Source: Pseudomonas putida NBRC 14164 (GTDB taxonomy: Bacteria; Pseudomonadota; Gammaproteobacteria; Pseudomonadales; Pseudomonadaceae). Taken from it: a stretch of 64,000 nucleotides of DNA. Location: the NCBI RefSeq assembly GCF_000412675.1, contig NC_021505.1, forward strand, positions 3,342,501 through 3,406,500, given 5' to 3'. Shown here piece after piece: positions 17,220 to 27,619 of the stretch; position 1 is the stretch's first letter, and the number at the start of each line of letters is the position of its first letter. Under the pieces are notes generated by a model, which did no database searches, was not told the origin of the DNA, and saw only the letters and a program-made list of their open reading frames with translations. The position numbers and the translations under genes are program-made.

Positions 17220-18497
17220 ATGTACCGATCTTTTACGCTCAGAGCTTTTGTGTGTTTGACTACCTTGGCACCCACAGCACTCTACGCAGCCGCCGACCCA
17301 CAGGTCGAAGCGCTGAAACAGGAACTGATCGAACTCAAACGCCGTTACGAGGCCCAGCAACAGGCTCTGATGGTACTTGAACAGCGCGTGCGCCAGGTCG
17401 AGGAGGCCCCCGCAGCAGCGCCGCCCAAACGCCTGGTCAAGTCCCCCGCCGAGGGGGTCAAAGGTGCGCAGACCGTCGCCTCAGGCGCGCCAGGCACCAC
17501 AGGCAGCTCTTACGGCCAGGCGCTGACCGCCGATTCCGAGCCGGCGCAAAGCGTTTCCAACCTGTACGACGAAGCCAGCGGATTCTTTGGCGGCGGCAAG
17601 TTCAGCTTCGAAACCGGTGTCACCTACACCCATTACGATACCCGTGCGCTGACGCTCAATGGCTTCCTGGCACTGGATTCGATCTTCCTCGGCAGTATCA
17701 ACCTTGACCGGATCAAGGCCGACAACTGGACCCTGGACATGACCGCGCGCTACAACCTGGCGCAGCGCTGGCAGTTCGACATCAACGTGCCCGTGGTGTA
17801 CCGCGAATCAACGTATTCCTCCGGCGGTGCGGGAGGCGCCGGGGCGACCACCTCCGATGCGACCGTCACCCGCGACCCGGAAATCGGCGACATCAACGTG
17901 GGCGTGGCCTACAAGTTTCTCGACGAGGACGAGACCTGGCCTGACGCGGTTGCCACCCTGCGGGTCAAGGCGCCGACCGGCAAGGACCCATACGGCATCA
18001 AGCTGCGCGAGGTTGACGGCAACAGCAACCTGGCAGTCCCGGACAGCCTGCCGACCGGCAACGGGGTGTGGTCGATCACACCGGGCATCTCGCTGGTCAA
18101 GACCTTCGACCCGGCCGTGCTGTTCGGCAGCCTGTCGTACACCTACAACATGCAGGACTCGTTCAGCGATATCAGCCCACAGGTCAACAGCAAGGTGCCG
18201 GGTGACGTGAAGCTTGGCGACTCCTGGCAGATTGGCGGCGGTATTGCCTTTGCCCTGAACGAAAAGATGAGCATGTCGTTCTCGGTGTCTGACCAGTTCG
18301 CCCGCAAGAGCAAGATCAAACCCGATGGCGGCGACTGGCAATCGATCTCCAACAGCGATTACAACGCGGCCAACTTCAACGTGGGCTTGACCTTCGCCGC
18401 CACCAACAACCTGACCATCGTGCCCAACCTGTCCATTGGTCTGACCGATGATGCGCCAGACTTTTCCTTCAGCCTGAAATTCCCCTACTACTTCTGA
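17220..18497 (+). CDS. fapF: Outer-membrane amyloid secretion channel FapF
   Basis: This 425-aa outer-membrane protein has a signal peptide (about 1-25) and an N-terminal coiled coil (28-62, [20 protein letters not shown]). An Ala/Pro-rich linker (63-110) leads to a beta-barrel domain (about 120-425) that ends FSLKFPYYF, an aromatic C-terminal signature of barrel proteins. FapF forms a trimeric pore with an N-terminal plug that exports FapB, FapC and FapE. The start at 17220 follows GGAAGGGA; an earlier in-frame start at 17085 lies inside fapE and has no such site. It ends the operon. Confidence 0.88.
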   Translation: MYRSFTLRAFVCLTTLAPTALYAAADPQVEALKQELIELKRRYEAQQQALMVLEQRVRQVEEAPAAAPPKRLVKSPAEGVKGAQTVASGAPGTTGSSYGQALTADSEPAQSVSNLYDEASGFFGGGKFSFETGVTYTHYDTRALTLNGFLALDSIFLGSINLDRIKADNWTLDMTARYNLAQRWQFDINVPVVYRESTYSSGGAGGAGATTSDATVTRDPEIGDINVGVAYKFLDEDETWPDAVATLRVKAPTGKDPYGIKLREVDGNSNLAVPDSLPTGNGVWSITPGISLVKTFDPAVLFGSLSYTYNMQDSFSDISPQVNSKVPGDVKLGDSWQIGGGIAFALNEKMSMSFSVSDQFARKSKIKPDGGDWQSISNSDYNAANFNVGLTFAATNNLTIVPNLSIGLTDDAPDFSFSLKFPYYF

Positions 18498-18510
18498 AAC
18501 TTGCCCTCGG

Positions 18511-18541
18511 CCGGGCCCGCTAGCGCGGGCCCGGCTTTTGG
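18511..18541 (+). terminator. Terminator after fapF
   Basis: A perfect 11-base stem GCCGGGCCCGC/GCGGGCCCGGC with loop TAGC (18511-18536) is followed by TTTT. It lies 13 bases after the fapF stop and separates the fap operon from the sulfatase gene. Confidence 0.9.
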
Positions 18542-18633
18542 TTACCATCCTTGTAGCAAACCGCTTTCCCTTCCCCGGCCTGTTATCATCCAGCACAGAT
18601 GCATGACGATTTAATGGCAAAAGGGAAGTTTTT

Positions 18634-20835
18634 GTGAAGAACCTGTCAGACCACCCACGTACCCGGCTTGCCGCGTTGGCAACCCTGGTACTGGTGATCC
18701 CACTGGGTACGCGCGCCATGCTGGGCTGGTCCAACCCGCTCGGTTACCTGTCCGACCTCGCTCTTGGCAGCCTGCTGATAGTGCTGCTGCACCGTCGGCC
18801 ATGGTGGCTGGCCCTGCCCGTGCTGCTGGCCTGGGCAGCCCTGTGGGTGGCTTCAGCCGAGTTGGTAAGCGCCGTGGGCCGGTTACCCACCAGCGCCGAC
18901 CTGACCTACCTGGTCGACCCGCAGTTCATGGAGAATTCAACCGGCGGCGGCCTGGCCCATGCCTGGCTGCCCTTGACCCTGGGGGCCGGCCTGCTGGCCT
19001 GGCTGGCCACCGCCTGGCGCAGCCGCAGCCAGCGCAGCACCCCGCTGCCACGCACGGCCTGGGCCATTCCGGTAGTGCTGTTTGGTGCCCATTGGGGTAG
19101 CCAGCAGCTGGCACCTACCGACGCCGACCAGTGGCGCCAATACAACCTCACCCACCAACTGATGTCGGCCGGGGTCGGCAGCCTGGAGCGCACGGTCGAA
19201 GGCTGGATGGGCCATACGCAAACGTTCACACCGCTGGCCAGCAGTGGCCTGACCCAGTCCGACCTGCACGGACAGCGGCTGCTGGCCGGGCCGGGCAGCG
19301 CTCGCAACCTGCTGGTCATTACCGTGGAGGGCATCCCCGGTGCCTACCTGCGGCCCAACCGCCAGGCCCTGCACAGCCGCTTTGACGAAGATCTGATGCC
19401 CAAGGTCAGTCAATGGGCCGAGCGGGGCATGAATACCCCGGATTATGTGCTGCATACCCACCAGACCATCCGCGGCCTGTACGCGATGCTGTGTGGTGAT
19501 TACGACAAGCTGGCCAATGGCACGCCAAAGGGCGTAGAGCTGCTGACGCAGAACGAACGCAACCAGGCCTGCCTGCCAGCGCAACTGCGCCAGGCCGGCT
19601 TCACCACCCACTACCTGCAAGGTGCCGGCCTGCGCTTCATGGCCAAGGACCGCATCATGCCGCATATCGGCTTCGACTCGGTACATGGCCTGGAGTGGTT
19701 CCGCAACAAGAACTACCTGGACTTCCCCTGGGGCAAGGATGACCGCGCCTTCTTCGAAGGTGCCCTGGACTACGTCGGCCAGCTACAGAAACAAGACAAG
19801 CCGTGGATGCTGACCCTGCTCACCGTGGGTACCCACCAGCCATACTCCGCGCCAGCCGAATACCTGGAGCGCTATGACACGCCAAAACAGGCAGCGGTCG
19901 CCTACCTGGATGACGCGCTCGGGGCCTTCCTCGACAACCTCGAACGCCAGGGCGTACTCAAGGACACTCTGGTGGTGGTGACCTCCGACGAGTCCCATGG
20001 TATCGACGGCGTGCGCCTGGCCTCGTCCTGGGGCTTCAACCTCACCCTCGCGCCGGAGCAGGCGCAGCTGCCGCGTATCAAACGCGGCACCTATGGCCAT
20101 ATCGACCTGGCCACCTCGGTGCTCGACTACTTTGCGCTGCCCATTCCCATGGCGCTTGGCGGCCGCTCGCTGTACCGCGACTACGACACCGGCCGCGAGA
20201 TGATTTCCTACACCAACGGCATGCTGCGTTACCACAATGGCCAAGGCGTGTTCACAGAGTGTGACTTCCAGCAACGCTGCCGACGGTACGCCAGCGAAGG
20301 CTTCATTGCCGATCAGGCCCGCTACCTGGGCCCGGGCGACAGCCTGCTCGGCCAGCAGATCGGCGCCCTGGCCGGGGTGCTCGACCAGTCACTGCTGCAA
20401 ACCCCGCTCAACCTGCGCTACCAGTTCGGCGGCCCTTCGCCGATCAAGTTGCGCAAGCGCATTCACGATGACTGGGCCGACAACCTGATCGGCGCCCAGT
20501 ACCTGGAAATGCCGGAAGGCTCGCATACCCGCGTGCGGGTCAAGGTTCGCTCGCTGGACCCCAAGCGTGTGGCCTACATCCAGCTCAAGGCCAAGCAACT
20601 GGAGCAGGACGTACCGTTGGGCTTGCCTGCTGAAGTGAAGGTCACCGCCGACGAGCCGCTGGAAATGGAGTTCAGCTTTGACAACCCGATCGAGCGCAAA
20701 GCGTTTTCCTTCCACTTGCTGGGCTACGGCGGCGGCAAGGTGGAGGTCAGTGACTTCAGCGTGATCACCGCGCTGCCCGGCGAGGAAGACGCAGCGGATG
20801 AACTGACCGAGGGGCATATCGCCCATTCGGGCTGA
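18634..20835 (+). CDS. LTA-synthase-like sulfatase, membrane phosphotransferase
   Basis: This 733-aa protein has four or five N-terminal membrane helices (within residues 1-160) and a periplasmic sulfatase/alkaline-phosphatase-fold domain (about 225-560). NLLVITVEGIPGAYL provides the first metal residue, HTHQTIRGLYAML the likely threonine nucleophile, and VVVTSDESHG the C-terminal metal site. Family members (LTA synthase, OpgB, phosphoethanolamine transferases) move phosphate-linked head groups to lipids or glucans. The C-terminal 170 residues are an extra beta-rich part. The substrate is not deducible. The GTG start at 18634 is preceded by AAGGGAAG. Confidence 0.8.
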   Translation: MKNLSDHPRTRLAALATLVLVIPLGTRAMLGWSNPLGYLSDLALGSLLIVLLHRRPWWLALPVLLAWAALWVASAELVSAVGRLPTSADLTYLVDPQFMENSTGGGLAHAWLPLTLGAGLLAWLATAWRSRSQRSTPLPRTAWAIPVVLFGAHWGSQQLAPTDADQWRQYNLTHQLMSAGVGSLERTVEGWMGHTQTFTPLASSGLTQSDLHGQRLLAGPGSARNLLVITVEGIPGAYLRPNRQALHSRFDEDLMPKVSQWAERGMNTPDYVLHTHQTIRGLYAMLCGDYDKLANGTPKGVELLTQNERNQACLPAQLRQAGFTTHYLQGAGLRFMAKDRIMPHIGFDSVHGLEWFRNKNYLDFPWGKDDRAFFEGALDYVGQLQKQDKPWMLTLLTVGTHQPYSAPAEYLERYDTPKQAAVAYLDDALGAFLDNLERQGVLKDTLVVVTSDESHGIDGVRLASSWGFNLTLAPEQAQLPRIKRGTYGHIDLATSVLDYFALPIPMALGGRSLYRDYDTGREMISYTNGMLRYHNGQGVFTECDFQQRCRRYASEGFIADQARYLGPGDSLLGQQIGALAGVLDQSLLQTPLNLRYQFGGPSPIKLRKRIHDDWADNLIGAQYLEMPEGSHTRVRVKVRSLDPKRVAYIQLKAKQLEQDVPLGLPAEVKVTADEPLEMEFSFDNPIERKAFSFHLLGYGGGKVEVSDFSVITALPGEEDAADELTEGHIAHSG

Positions 20836-20930
20836 GCGCCTTACCGCTCATCAGCCGGCCACCGGTGCCTGTCGATTCGACCTTGGCGTGCTCGACTAGT
20901 GTGTGAATCCCCCAGTGTGGAGACAGCACC

Positions 20931-21659
20931 ATGAGCACAAGCGAAAGCAGGCACCCGGTGGTTTCACGTAGCCAGTGGCTGGCGGCCCGCCAGCAACTGT
21001 GGCTGCACGAAAAAGCCTTTACCCACCACCGCGACGCGCTGGCAGCAGCCCGCCGCGCCCTGCCCTGGGTCAAGGTCGAGCACGACTATCAGTTTCAGGG
21101 GCCGGAGGGCGGGCTGAGCCTGGCCGACCTGTTTGCGGGGCGCAGCCAGTTGTTGCTTTACCACTTCATGTTCGTCGAGGGCTGGAGCGAAGGCTGCCCC
21201 GGCTGCTCGTTCCTGGCCGACCATTTTGACGGTGCCAACCTGCACCTGGCTCACCACGACGTGTCGCTGGTGGCGGTATCGCGGGCACCTTACGCCGAGT
21301 TCCAGGCGTTCCGCCGGCGCATGGGCTGGCAGTTCCCCTGGTACTCGTCACACGGCAGCGGGTTCAACGAAGACTTTGGCGTCAGTGTCGGCAGCGCGGG
21401 TGAGCGGCAGTACAACTATGAGCCGTATGAGGGCAGTGAAAGCGAATTGCCCGGTTTGAGTGCGTTCTACCGCGAAGCGGATGGCAGCGTGTACCACACC
21501 TACTCGACCTATGCCCGCGGGCTGGACATTCTGGTCAATACCTACAACTTCCTCGACATTGCGCCACTGGGGCGCAACGAAAGCGGAACCATGGACTGGG
21601 TGCGGCACCATGACCGCTATGAAGGGCAGCCAGACAAGCCACACTGCTGCCACAACTGA
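20931..21659 (+). CDS. DUF899 family thioredoxin-like protein
   Basis: This 242-aa cytosolic protein belongs to the DUF899 family, a thioredoxin-like fold. Conserved stretches include PVVSRSQWLAARQQLWLHEKAFTHHRD at the N-terminus, YHFMFVEGWSEGCPGCSFLADHFDG (with a CPGC pair near residue 88) and GRNESGTMDWVRHHDRY. The CPGC pair could be redox-active but the reaction is unknown. The gene stands alone, 96 bases after the sulfatase and convergent with ureG. Confidence 0.85.
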   Translation: MSTSESRHPVVSRSQWLAARQQLWLHEKAFTHHRDALAAARRALPWVKVEHDYQFQGPEGGLSLADLFAGRSQLLLYHFMFVEGWSEGCPGCSFLADHFDGANLHLAHHDVSLVAVSRAPYAEFQAFRRRMGWQFPWYSSHGSGFNEDFGVSVGSAGERQYNYEPYEGSESELPGLSAFYREADGSVYHTYSTYARGLDILVNTYNFLDIAPLGRNESGTMDWVRHHDRYEGQPDKPHCCHN

Positions 21660-21676
21660 AGCAAGGAGCACGCACT

Positions 21677-21765
21677 CCTGTGGGAGCGGGCATGCCCGCG
21701 AACACCGGCGAAGCCGGTGCCAGGCAACGTGTCGCCTGATTCGCGGGCGCGCCCGCTCCCACAGG
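21677..21765. repeat. REPIN between DUF899 gene and ureG
   Basis: Inverted arms of 26 bases at 21677-21702 and 21740-21765 carry the CCTGTGGGAGCGGG core and its complement. Between them is a second small palindrome ACCGGCGAAGCCGGT. The pair fills the convergent gap and is almost the same unit as the one at 38331-38421. Confidence 0.88.
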
Positions 21766-21777
21766 GGCCGCGATATG

Positions 21778-22401
21778 TCAGCCACGCACACCCAGCATGC
21801 CGCGCTCGACAATGAAATCAATCACCGCCTGCAACCCCTCACCCTTCTTCAGGTTGCTGAAGGTCCACGGCCGCTGCGGGCGCATGCGCTGGGTGTCGCG
21901 CTCCATCACTTCCAACGAAGCCCCTACATAAGGCGCCAGGTCGGTCTTGTTGATGACCAGGAAGTCCGACTTGGTAATGCCTGGGCCGCCCTTGCGCGGG
22001 ATCTTCTCGCCTTCGGCCACGTCGATCACGTAGATGGTCAGGTCGGCAAGCTCCGGGCTGAACGTGGCGCTGAGGTTGTCACCGCCGCTTTCGACGAAGA
22101 TCACCTCCAGGTTGCCGAACTTACGCGCCAGCGCCTCGACGGCCGCCAGGTTCATCGAGGCGTCTTCGCGGATCGCCGTATGCGGGCAGCCGCCGGTTTC
22201 CACGCCCACTATGCGCTCGGGCTCCAGGGCGCCGGCCTCGGTGAGGATGCGCTGGTCTTCCTTGGTGTAGATATCGTTGGTAACCACGGCGATCTGGTAG
22301 TGGTCGCGCATGGCCTTGCACAGCGCTTCCAGCAGTGCAGTCTTGCCAGAGCCGACCGGGCCGCCGACACCGACGCGCAGGGGTTGTTGATAGCTTTGCA
22401 T
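21778..22401 (-). CDS. ureG: Urease accessory GTPase UreG
   Basis: This 207-aa P-loop GTPase has [12 protein letters not shown] at about 15-26, [15 protein letters not shown] (with the nickel-binding CPH motif) near 68-82 and a NKTDL G4 motif near 150. UreG delivers nickel to apo-urease by GTP hydrolysis with UreD, UreF and UreE. It is the last gene of the urease operon, 11 bases after ureF. Confidence 0.96.
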   Translation of the reverse strand: MQSYQQPLRVGVGGPVGSGKTALLEALCKAMRDHYQIAVVTNDIYTKEDQRILTEAGALEPERIVGVETGGCPHTAIREDASMNLAAVEALARKFGNLEVIFVESGGDNLSATFSPELADLTIYVIDVAEGEKIPRKGGPGITKSDFLVINKTDLAPYVGASLEVMERDTQRMRPQRPWTFSNLKKGEGLQAVIDFIVERGMLGVRG

Positions 22402-22412
22402 GAAGGCAGTCC

Positions 22413-23087
22413 TCAGGAACGGAACAAACGGGTGTATTGGGTTTCGTGACGTGATGACGCAATGGCCAGCAATGGCAGGCCGCCACCGATCTGGTCGTCG
22501 CCCAGGGCCAATGCCTGGTCGAGGGCCGCGGGCAAGCCGATGCTCAGGTCGCGCAGCAAGGTCTGGGCAGCCTGCTGGCCGAAAGGCACCAGCTTGACCC
22601 CGGCCATGACCGCGCCCTCCAACCAGGCAAAGGCATAGCCAAGGGCCAGCTGACGCAGCGGAATTGCCCAGTGCACTGCCAACCAGGCCATACCGCCCAG
22701 CTGAGTCAGTTCAAGGCTGGCGCGCCAGGCCGGGGCCTGGCCCAGTTGCCAGCCATCAAGTAGCCGCGCAAACGCCGCGCCACGTTGTTGCTCTTCAAGG
22801 CGCAGCTCGGTGGTCTCGCGGTTGGCCAGCAGGTAGCGGCTCCAGTGGGCGAACGTCTCGGCATTTTCGGCCTGGCAAGCGTGGTACAGGCGCGCCAGCA
22901 GCGGCCAGTCGAGGCAGGCCAGGGTGTCGTCGACCTGCTCGCGCTGCCAGGCAGCGAAACCGTCCACGCCTTTTACCCAACCCGCCTCCACCGCCCACTC
23001 CAGGCCCTGCGAGTAGGTGAACCCCCCCACCGGCAGGCCGGGGCTGGCCAGCTGCAGCAGTCGCAGCAACGCCATGTCGCTGTTCAT
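22413..23087 (-). CDS. ureF: Urease accessory protein UreF
   Basis: This 224-aa all-helical accessory protein begins [38 protein letters not shown], the UreF signature. It bridges UreD and UreG in the urease activation complex and checks GTP hydrolysis. The ATG at 23087 shares its A with the ureJ stop (TGATG), which fixes the start; upstream in-frame starts lie deep in ureJ. The end is followed by ureG after 11 bases. Confidence 0.94.
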   Translation of the reverse strand: MNSDMALLRLLQLASPGLPVGGFTYSQGLEWAVEAGWVKGVDGFAAWQREQVDDTLACLDWPLLARLYHACQAENAETFAHWSRYLLANRETTELRLEEQQRGAAFARLLDGWQLGQAPAWRASLELTQLGGMAWLAVHWAIPLRQLALGYAFAWLEGAVMAGVKLVPFGQQAAQTLLRDLSIGLPAALDQALALGDDQIGGGLPLLAIASSRHETQYTRLFRS

Positions 23088-23632
23088 CAACCGGCCAGCA
23101 CCAGCGCGGCGCTGGCCAGCAAGCCGCCGCCAAAGGCCTTCTGCAGGCCACTGTGACGGCGCAACAGGCAACCGACCGCAAAGCCCGCCGCCAGCAGCAG
23201 GCCGCTGACCGCGACAAAGCCGGCGCTGAATTGCCAGAACGCACTTGGCGTGGCTTCTACGCCATGGGCCCAGCCATGGAACAGGGCGAACACCGGCATG
23301 GCCATGGCCAGCAGCAACTGACGGCTCGGCAGCAATACCGCCCCGCCAGCCACCAGCAGCGACAGGGCGATCAAGGTTTCCATGCCCAGCACGTCGCCAA
23401 ACAGGTGGCCACACACTGCCCCGCCAAACATCGCTGCCAGGGTTGCCAGGGGCAGTGTCAGGCTGCGCCCGGTCAATGCCGCGAGTACCCCGGTGCCCAG
23501 CAGCATCAGCAGGTGGTCAAGGCCGGTCAGCGGGTGCAGCAGGCCGTCCTGCAGCGGGTTGCTGTCATGGCCAGGGTGGGCGAAGGCTGGCAGGGCCAGC
23601 ATCAGCAGAAACACGGCGAACGTCTTTTTCAT
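23087..23632 (-). CDS. ureJ: HupE/UreJ family nickel/cobalt permease
   Basis: This 181-aa protein has a signal-like first helix (MKKTFAVFLLMLALPAFAHPGHD) and five or six further helices. It carries the HPGHDSNPLQDGLLHPLTGLDHLLMLLGTG metal-site segment and FALFHGWAHG near residue 115, both typical of HupE/UreJ. It likely brings nickel across the membrane for urease. It sits between ureE and ureF and overlaps ureF by one base. Confidence 0.92.
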   Translation of the reverse strand: MKKTFAVFLLMLALPAFAHPGHDSNPLQDGLLHPLTGLDHLLMLLGTGVLAALTGRSLTLPLATLAAMFGGAVCGHLFGDVLGMETLIALSLLVAGGAVLLPSRQLLLAMAMPVFALFHGWAHGVEATPSAFWQFSAGFVAVSGLLLAAGFAVGCLLRRHSGLQKAFGGGLLASAALVLAG

Positions 23633-23650
23633 AGGTTGCTCCGAGGCAGT

Positions 23651-24148
23651 TCAGGAATGGGCAGGCAGGCGCACGAACGGGTGATCGTGGCCGTGGGCAT
23701 GGCTGTGGCCGTGCGGTGCGCTCTGGTACGCCCCCGCTTCAGGCTCGAATGGTGCCTGTTCCGCTTCTACCGTCAGGCCCAGGCCACGCAGCATGTCGTC
23801 CAGCACATGGTCATGCTGGAAGCGCAACAGGCCAGGCTCGATCTGCAGCGGCACGTGGCGGTTACCCAGGTGATAGGCCGCGCGGGCCAGCAGGTGCGGA
23901 TCGGCGCAGCGCACCGTCGACACAGCCTCGGGCGCCGCCAGTACGCGAATCAGCTGGCTGCCTTCGGCATCGGCAAGCAGTTCACCGCCACGCAACAGGT
24001 GGCCGCGCTCGAGCATAAGCCCGGCTTCGCGCCCATCGTCCAGGGTTACCCGCAGGCGGCTCTTGATGCGGCTGTCCACGTCCAGGGTGACGGTGCCGCT
24101 TACAGCAAGCGTGCCGGTTTCGGTGATACGGCGGTTCAAGACAATCAT
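23651..24148 (-). CDS. ureE: Urease nickel chaperone UreE
   Basis: This 165-aa protein has the UreE peptide-binding N-terminal domain (residues 1-75) and a metal-binding C-terminal domain, DPHLLARAAYHLGNRHVPLQIEP. The tail is His-rich (PHGHSHAHGHDHPF, about 145-158), which stores and hands over nickel to UreG. The ATG at 24148 is favoured over an upstream in-frame start inside ureC. It lies 10 bases after ureC. Confidence 0.93.
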   Translation of the reverse strand: MIVLNRRITETGTLAVSGTVTLDVDSRIKSRLRVTLDDGREAGLMLERGHLLRGGELLADAEGSQLIRVLAAPEAVSTVRCADPHLLARAAYHLGNRHVPLQIEPGLLRFQHDHVLDDMLRGLGLTVEAEQAPFEPEAGAYQSAPHGHSHAHGHDHPFVRLPAHS

Positions 24149-24158
24149 GGGTGCTCCT

Positions 24159-25862
24159 TCAAAACAGGAAGTAACGCTGGGCCAGCGGCAGTTCGCTGGC
24201 AGGCTCGCATACCAGCAATTCGCCATCGGCGCGCACCTGGTAGGTCTGCGCATCAACCTCGATCAGCGGTTGCAGGGTGTTGTGGACCATGTCCGGCTTG
24301 CGCACCCGGCGGCAGCCGTTGACTACGCCAATCAAGCTGCGCAGGTTCAGCTCTTCGGCCAGGCCACGGTCCATTGCCGCCTGGGGCAGGAAGGTCATGC
24401 GCGTGGCATGTCGCGCGGCACCGAGGGCGCCGAACATCGGCCGGTAGTGCACCGGCTGCGGCGTGGGGATGGAGCCGTTGATGTCGCCCATGGGTGCGGT
24501 GACGATCATGCCGCCTTTGATCACAAGGGCCGGCTTGACCGCGAAGAACGCCGGCGACCACAGCACCAGGTCGGCCAGCTTGCCTGCCTCTAACGAGCCC
24601 ACTTCGTGGCCGATGCCGTGGGTCAGCGCCGGGTTGATGGTGTACTTGGCGATGTAGCGCTTGACCCGGAAGTTATCGCTGTAGGCCGTGTCTGGCGCCA
24701 AAGGCCCACGGCGCAGCTTCATCTGGTGGGCAACCTGCCAGGTGCGCAGCACCACTTCGCCAACCCGGCCCATCGCCTGGGAATCAGACGAGGTCATGGC
24801 AAAGGCGCCCATGTCGTGAAGTATGTCCTCGGCAGCAATGGTTTCGCGGCGGATGCGCGATTCGGCAAAGGCCACGTCCTCGGCGATGCTCGGGTCCAGG
24901 TGGTGGCAGACCATGAGCATGTCCAGGTGCTCGTCCACGGTGTTTACCGTGTACGGCAGGGTCGGGTTGGTCGAGGATGGCAGCACGTTGGCCTGCCCCG
25001 CAGCGCGGATGATGTCCGGCGCGTGACCACCACCGGCACCTTCGGTGTGGAAGGTATGGATGGTGCGGTCGCCGATGGCCGCCAGGGTGTCTTCGATACA
25101 ACCGGACTCGTTGAGGGTGTCGGTATGGATCGCTACCTGAATGTCCATTTCCTCGGCCACGCCCAGGCAGCAGTCGATAGCCGCCGGGGTCGAGCCCCAG
25201 TCCTCATGCAGCTTCAGGCCCACCGCACCGGCCGCTATCTGCTCACGCAGCGCGTCTGGCCGCGAGGCATTGCCCTTGCCCAGCAGACCGATGTTGATCG
25301 GCAGGCTGTCGGCGGCCTGCAGCATGCGCGCCAGGTACCAGGGGCCGGGCGTGCAGGTGGTGGCATTGGTGCCGGTGGCAGGCCCGGTGCCGCCGCCGAT
25401 AAAGGTAGTGACTCCGCTGTTCAGGGCCTCATCCACCTGCTGCGGGCAGATGAAGTGGATATGCGAGTCGACACCGCCGGCGGTGACGATCTTGCCCTCG
25501 GCCGCGATCACTTCGGTGCCGGGGCCCACCGGTACGTTGACGCCAGGCTGCACATCCGGATTGCCGGCCTTGCCGATGACTGCGATTCGCCCGTGCTTGA
25601 TGCCGATATCGGCCTTGACGATACCCCAGTGGTCGATGATCAAGGCGTTGGTCAGCACCAGGTCCATGGCCTGGGCGGCCAGCATCTGGCCCTGCCCCAT
25701 GCCGTCGCGGATGACCTTGCCACCGCCAAACTTCACCTCTTCGCCGTAGATGGTGTAGTCCTTCTCCACCTCTACCCACAACGCTGTGTCGGCCAGCCGC
25801 ACACGGTCGCCCACGGTGGGACCGAACATGTCGGCATAGGCCTGGCGGGAAATGCGGCTCAT
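24159..25862 (-). CDS. ureC: Urease alpha subunit
   Basis: This 567-aa catalytic subunit hydrolyses urea to ammonia and carbamate. Nickel ligands are visible: DSHIHFICP (HxH near 136), the carbamylated lysine in [10 protein letters not shown] near 218, HTDTLNE near 247, and the catalytic histidine in [20 protein letters not shown] near 320. Length is normal for bacterial UreC. It starts at an ATG at 25862 and overlaps ureB by four bases. The operon supplies all accessory proteins for nickel loading. Confidence 0.97.
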   Translation of the reverse strand: MSRISRQAYADMFGPTVGDRVRLADTALWVEVEKDYTIYGEEVKFGGGKVIRDGMGQGQMLAAQAMDLVLTNALIIDHWGIVKADIGIKHGRIAVIGKAGNPDVQPGVNVPVGPGTEVIAAEGKIVTAGGVDSHIHFICPQQVDEALNSGVTTFIGGGTGPATGTNATTCTPGPWYLARMLQAADSLPINIGLLGKGNASRPDALREQIAAGAVGLKLHEDWGSTPAAIDCCLGVAEEMDIQVAIHTDTLNESGCIEDTLAAIGDRTIHTFHTEGAGGGHAPDIIRAAGQANVLPSSTNPTLPYTVNTVDEHLDMLMVCHHLDPSIAEDVAFAESRIRRETIAAEDILHDMGAFAMTSSDSQAMGRVGEVVLRTWQVAHQMKLRRGPLAPDTAYSDNFRVKRYIAKYTINPALTHGIGHEVGSLEAGKLADLVLWSPAFFAVKPALVIKGGMIVTAPMGDINGSIPTPQPVHYRPMFGALGAARHATRMTFLPQAAMDRGLAEELNLRSLIGVVNGCRRVRKPDMVHNTLQPLIEVDAQTYQVRADGELLVCEPASELPLAQRYFLF

Positions 25863-26176
25863 ACCCTGCCCTCCAGCGGGCCCATCACCTTGCCCTGGAA
25901 GCCATAGACTTCACGCTTGCCGGCGTAGGCAACCAGGTGCACGGTGCGTGCCTGGCCCGGCTCGAAACGCACGGCGGTGCCGGCCGGGATATCCAGGCGA
26001 AAACCCAGAGTTGGCGCACGGTCGAACACCAGCGCGTCGTTGACTTCGTAGAAGTGGTAGTGCGAGCCAACCTGCACCGGCCTGTCGCCGTGGTTGGCCA
26101 CACTGACACTGACCGTTTCGCGGCCACTGTTCAGCTCGATATCGCCAGCGGCGACCTGGATTTCACCTGGGATCAT
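25859..26176 (-). CDS. ureB: Urease beta subunit
   Basis: This 105-aa UreB begins [19 protein letters not shown] and carries [13 protein letters not shown] and [16 protein letters not shown], the standard UreB body. The ATG at 26176 follows AGGAG; an in-frame start 12 codons upstream lacks support. It overlaps ureC by four bases, as in many urease operons. Confidence 0.95.
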   Translation of the reverse strand: MIPGEIQVAAGDIELNSGRETVSVSVANHGDRPVQVGSHYHFYEVNDALVFDRAPTLGFRLDIPAGTAVRFEPGQARTVHLVAYAGKREVYGFQGKVMGPLEGRV

Positions 26177-26195
26177 GCGGGGCTCCTGGGCTGTT

Positions 26196-26498
26196 TCAGA
26201 CGATGGGGTCATGCACGGTTACAAGCTTGGTGCCATCCGGGAAGGTCGCTTCGACCTGCACGTCGTGGAGCATCTCGGCGATGCCGGGCATCACCTGCTC
26301 GCGGGTCAGCACTTCGCGCCCCTGGCTCATCAGTTCGGCAACGGTGCGGCCATCGCGGGCGCCTTCCAGTACGGCAGCACTGATCAGCGCCACGGCCTCC
26401 GGGTAATTGAGCTTAAGGCCACGGGCCAGGCGCCGTTCGGCCAGCAATGCGGCAGTGAACAGCAGCAGTTTGTCTTTCTCTCTCGGGGTCAGCTCCAT
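26196..26498 (-). CDS. ureA: Urease gamma subunit
   Basis: This 100-aa UreA begins [41 protein letters not shown] and ends with [12 protein letters not shown], both invariant in the family. It forms the (UreABC)3 trimer with UreB and UreC. It follows ureD by nine bases. Confidence 0.97.
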   Translation of the reverse strand: MELTPREKDKLLLFTAALLAERRLARGLKLNYPEAVALISAAVLEGARDGRTVAELMSQGREVLTREQVMPGIAEMLHDVQVEATFPDGTKLVTVHDPIV

Positions 26499-26507
26499 GG
26501 CGCTCTC

Positions 26508-27341
26508 TCAGGTAGCCCAGATACGCGGTGGGCAGGCTGGCAGGCCGAGGACGGCCGGGCGCAGCACGTGCCACAGGCGTTGCAGGGTGCGTTGCAGGTG
26601 TTGGTTGTCATGGTCAAGCACACGGATAACCAGCAACGAGCCCAGCAGGGTCGCGCCGGCCGGGTTGGCCAGTTCGTCGAGCAGTGGACGTACCTGCTCC
26701 AGCACCGCCTGGTCGGCCGGTGCCGCACAGAACGTCGCAAGCAGCGGGTGGCCGCCAAGCTTGTCCAGGCGCCCGCCTTCGATACGCAGGCGTTCATGCA
26801 GGCCGACTTCGTCGGGTAATTCGATATGCAAACGACTGTCCAGAGCGCCCTGCTCGAAACGCTCGTTCATCACAGGGCGCCCCAGGCACAGGGTTTCCCA
26901 GGCCAGCAAGCGCGCCCCGGGTTCGAGGGTGAAACGGCTGTGCAGGCTGGCGCGGGCGCCGGAAAAAAAGATGCTGTCTTGCGGCAGCCATTCCAGGGTG
27001 CTGCCGGCGGCCAGCTTAAAACGTTGGGTCAGCCGCGCGGTGGGGCCGATGCTGCGGTAGAACTTGCTGGCACCCGGCATGGTCAGCAGCGCATGGCTGC
27101 CGGGTTCCAGATGGATATCCAGGTCAAGGCAGTCGCCGGCGACGATGCCACCCGGCGGGTGCAGTACATAGACATGGCACGGTGCACCTTCCGGGTAGAA
27201 AGGCCGCTGCACCAAAAGAGGTCCGAAATGCCTACGCGCACCAAGGCGGGTCACATCGTCGCGCCTGACAAAGCGCAACTGCAGGTGGGCGCTCCAGCCT
27301 GCATCGTCTTGTTGTTGTTCGATCTGCTCCGCGAGCGACAT
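26508..27341 (-). CDS. ureD: Urease accessory protein UreD
   Basis: This 277-aa accessory protein heads the operon. It contains the UreD core LVQRPFYPEGAPCHVYVLHPPGGIVAGDCLDL and PGASKFYRS. UreD binds urease and, with UreF and UreG, forms the activation complex and a channel for nickel. The ATG is at 27341. The operon promoter must lie in 27342-27583, but no clear NtrC- or sigma-54-type site was seen. Confidence 0.95.
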   Translation of the reverse strand: MSLAEQIEQQQDDAGWSAHLQLRFVRRDDVTRLGARRHFGPLLVQRPFYPEGAPCHVYVLHPPGGIVAGDCLDLDIHLEPGSHALLTMPGASKFYRSIGPTARLTQRFKLAAGSTLEWLPQDSIFFSGARASLHSRFTLEPGARLLAWETLCLGRPVMNERFEQGALDSRLHIELPDEVGLHERLRIEGGRLDKLGGHPLLATFCAAPADQAVLEQVRPLLDELANPAGATLLGSLLVIRVLDHDNQHLQRTLQRLWHVLRPAVLGLPACPPRIWAT

Positions 27342-27583
27342 CCTGCGGCCCCTGAAATCCGTGGCCTGCTGGCCGTTTAGAGGGTCCGGCGCGGGCAGCA
27401 GCTAGCACGCGCGGCCTGACCACTCGATCAAATTCGCAGGCTGGATATAGCAGGTTGCGGGCCAACTCCGCAGGTGAAGGCAAATGAAACTTTCGCTACG
27501 GCCGCTCTGGCATCGGGCATACGGGGGGATGGCGCACAAAGCGGGGGCGGAGGTTGGCCCTGTTTCGGTGCCGGCATAAGTGC

Positions 27584-27605
27584 AAAAAGGGCCGCAACGC
27601 GGCCC
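27584..27605 (-). terminator. Terminator of the tyrosine recombinase gene
   Basis: On the minus strand GGGCCGC/GCGGCCC (27589-27595 with 27599-27605) forms a seven-base stem with a three-base loop, followed by TTTTT. It lies just after the recombinase stop at 27620. Confidence 0.85.
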
Positions 27606-27619
27606 CAAAACATCAAACC

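Noticed and set aside
22795..23244. Extended N-terminus of UreF into ureJ
   Set aside because: The ATG at 23087 gives the canonical UreF N-terminus and overlaps ureJ by one base.
24606..25907. 433-codon plus-strand open frame
   Set aside because: Antisense to ureC, which is fully supported by catalytic motifs.
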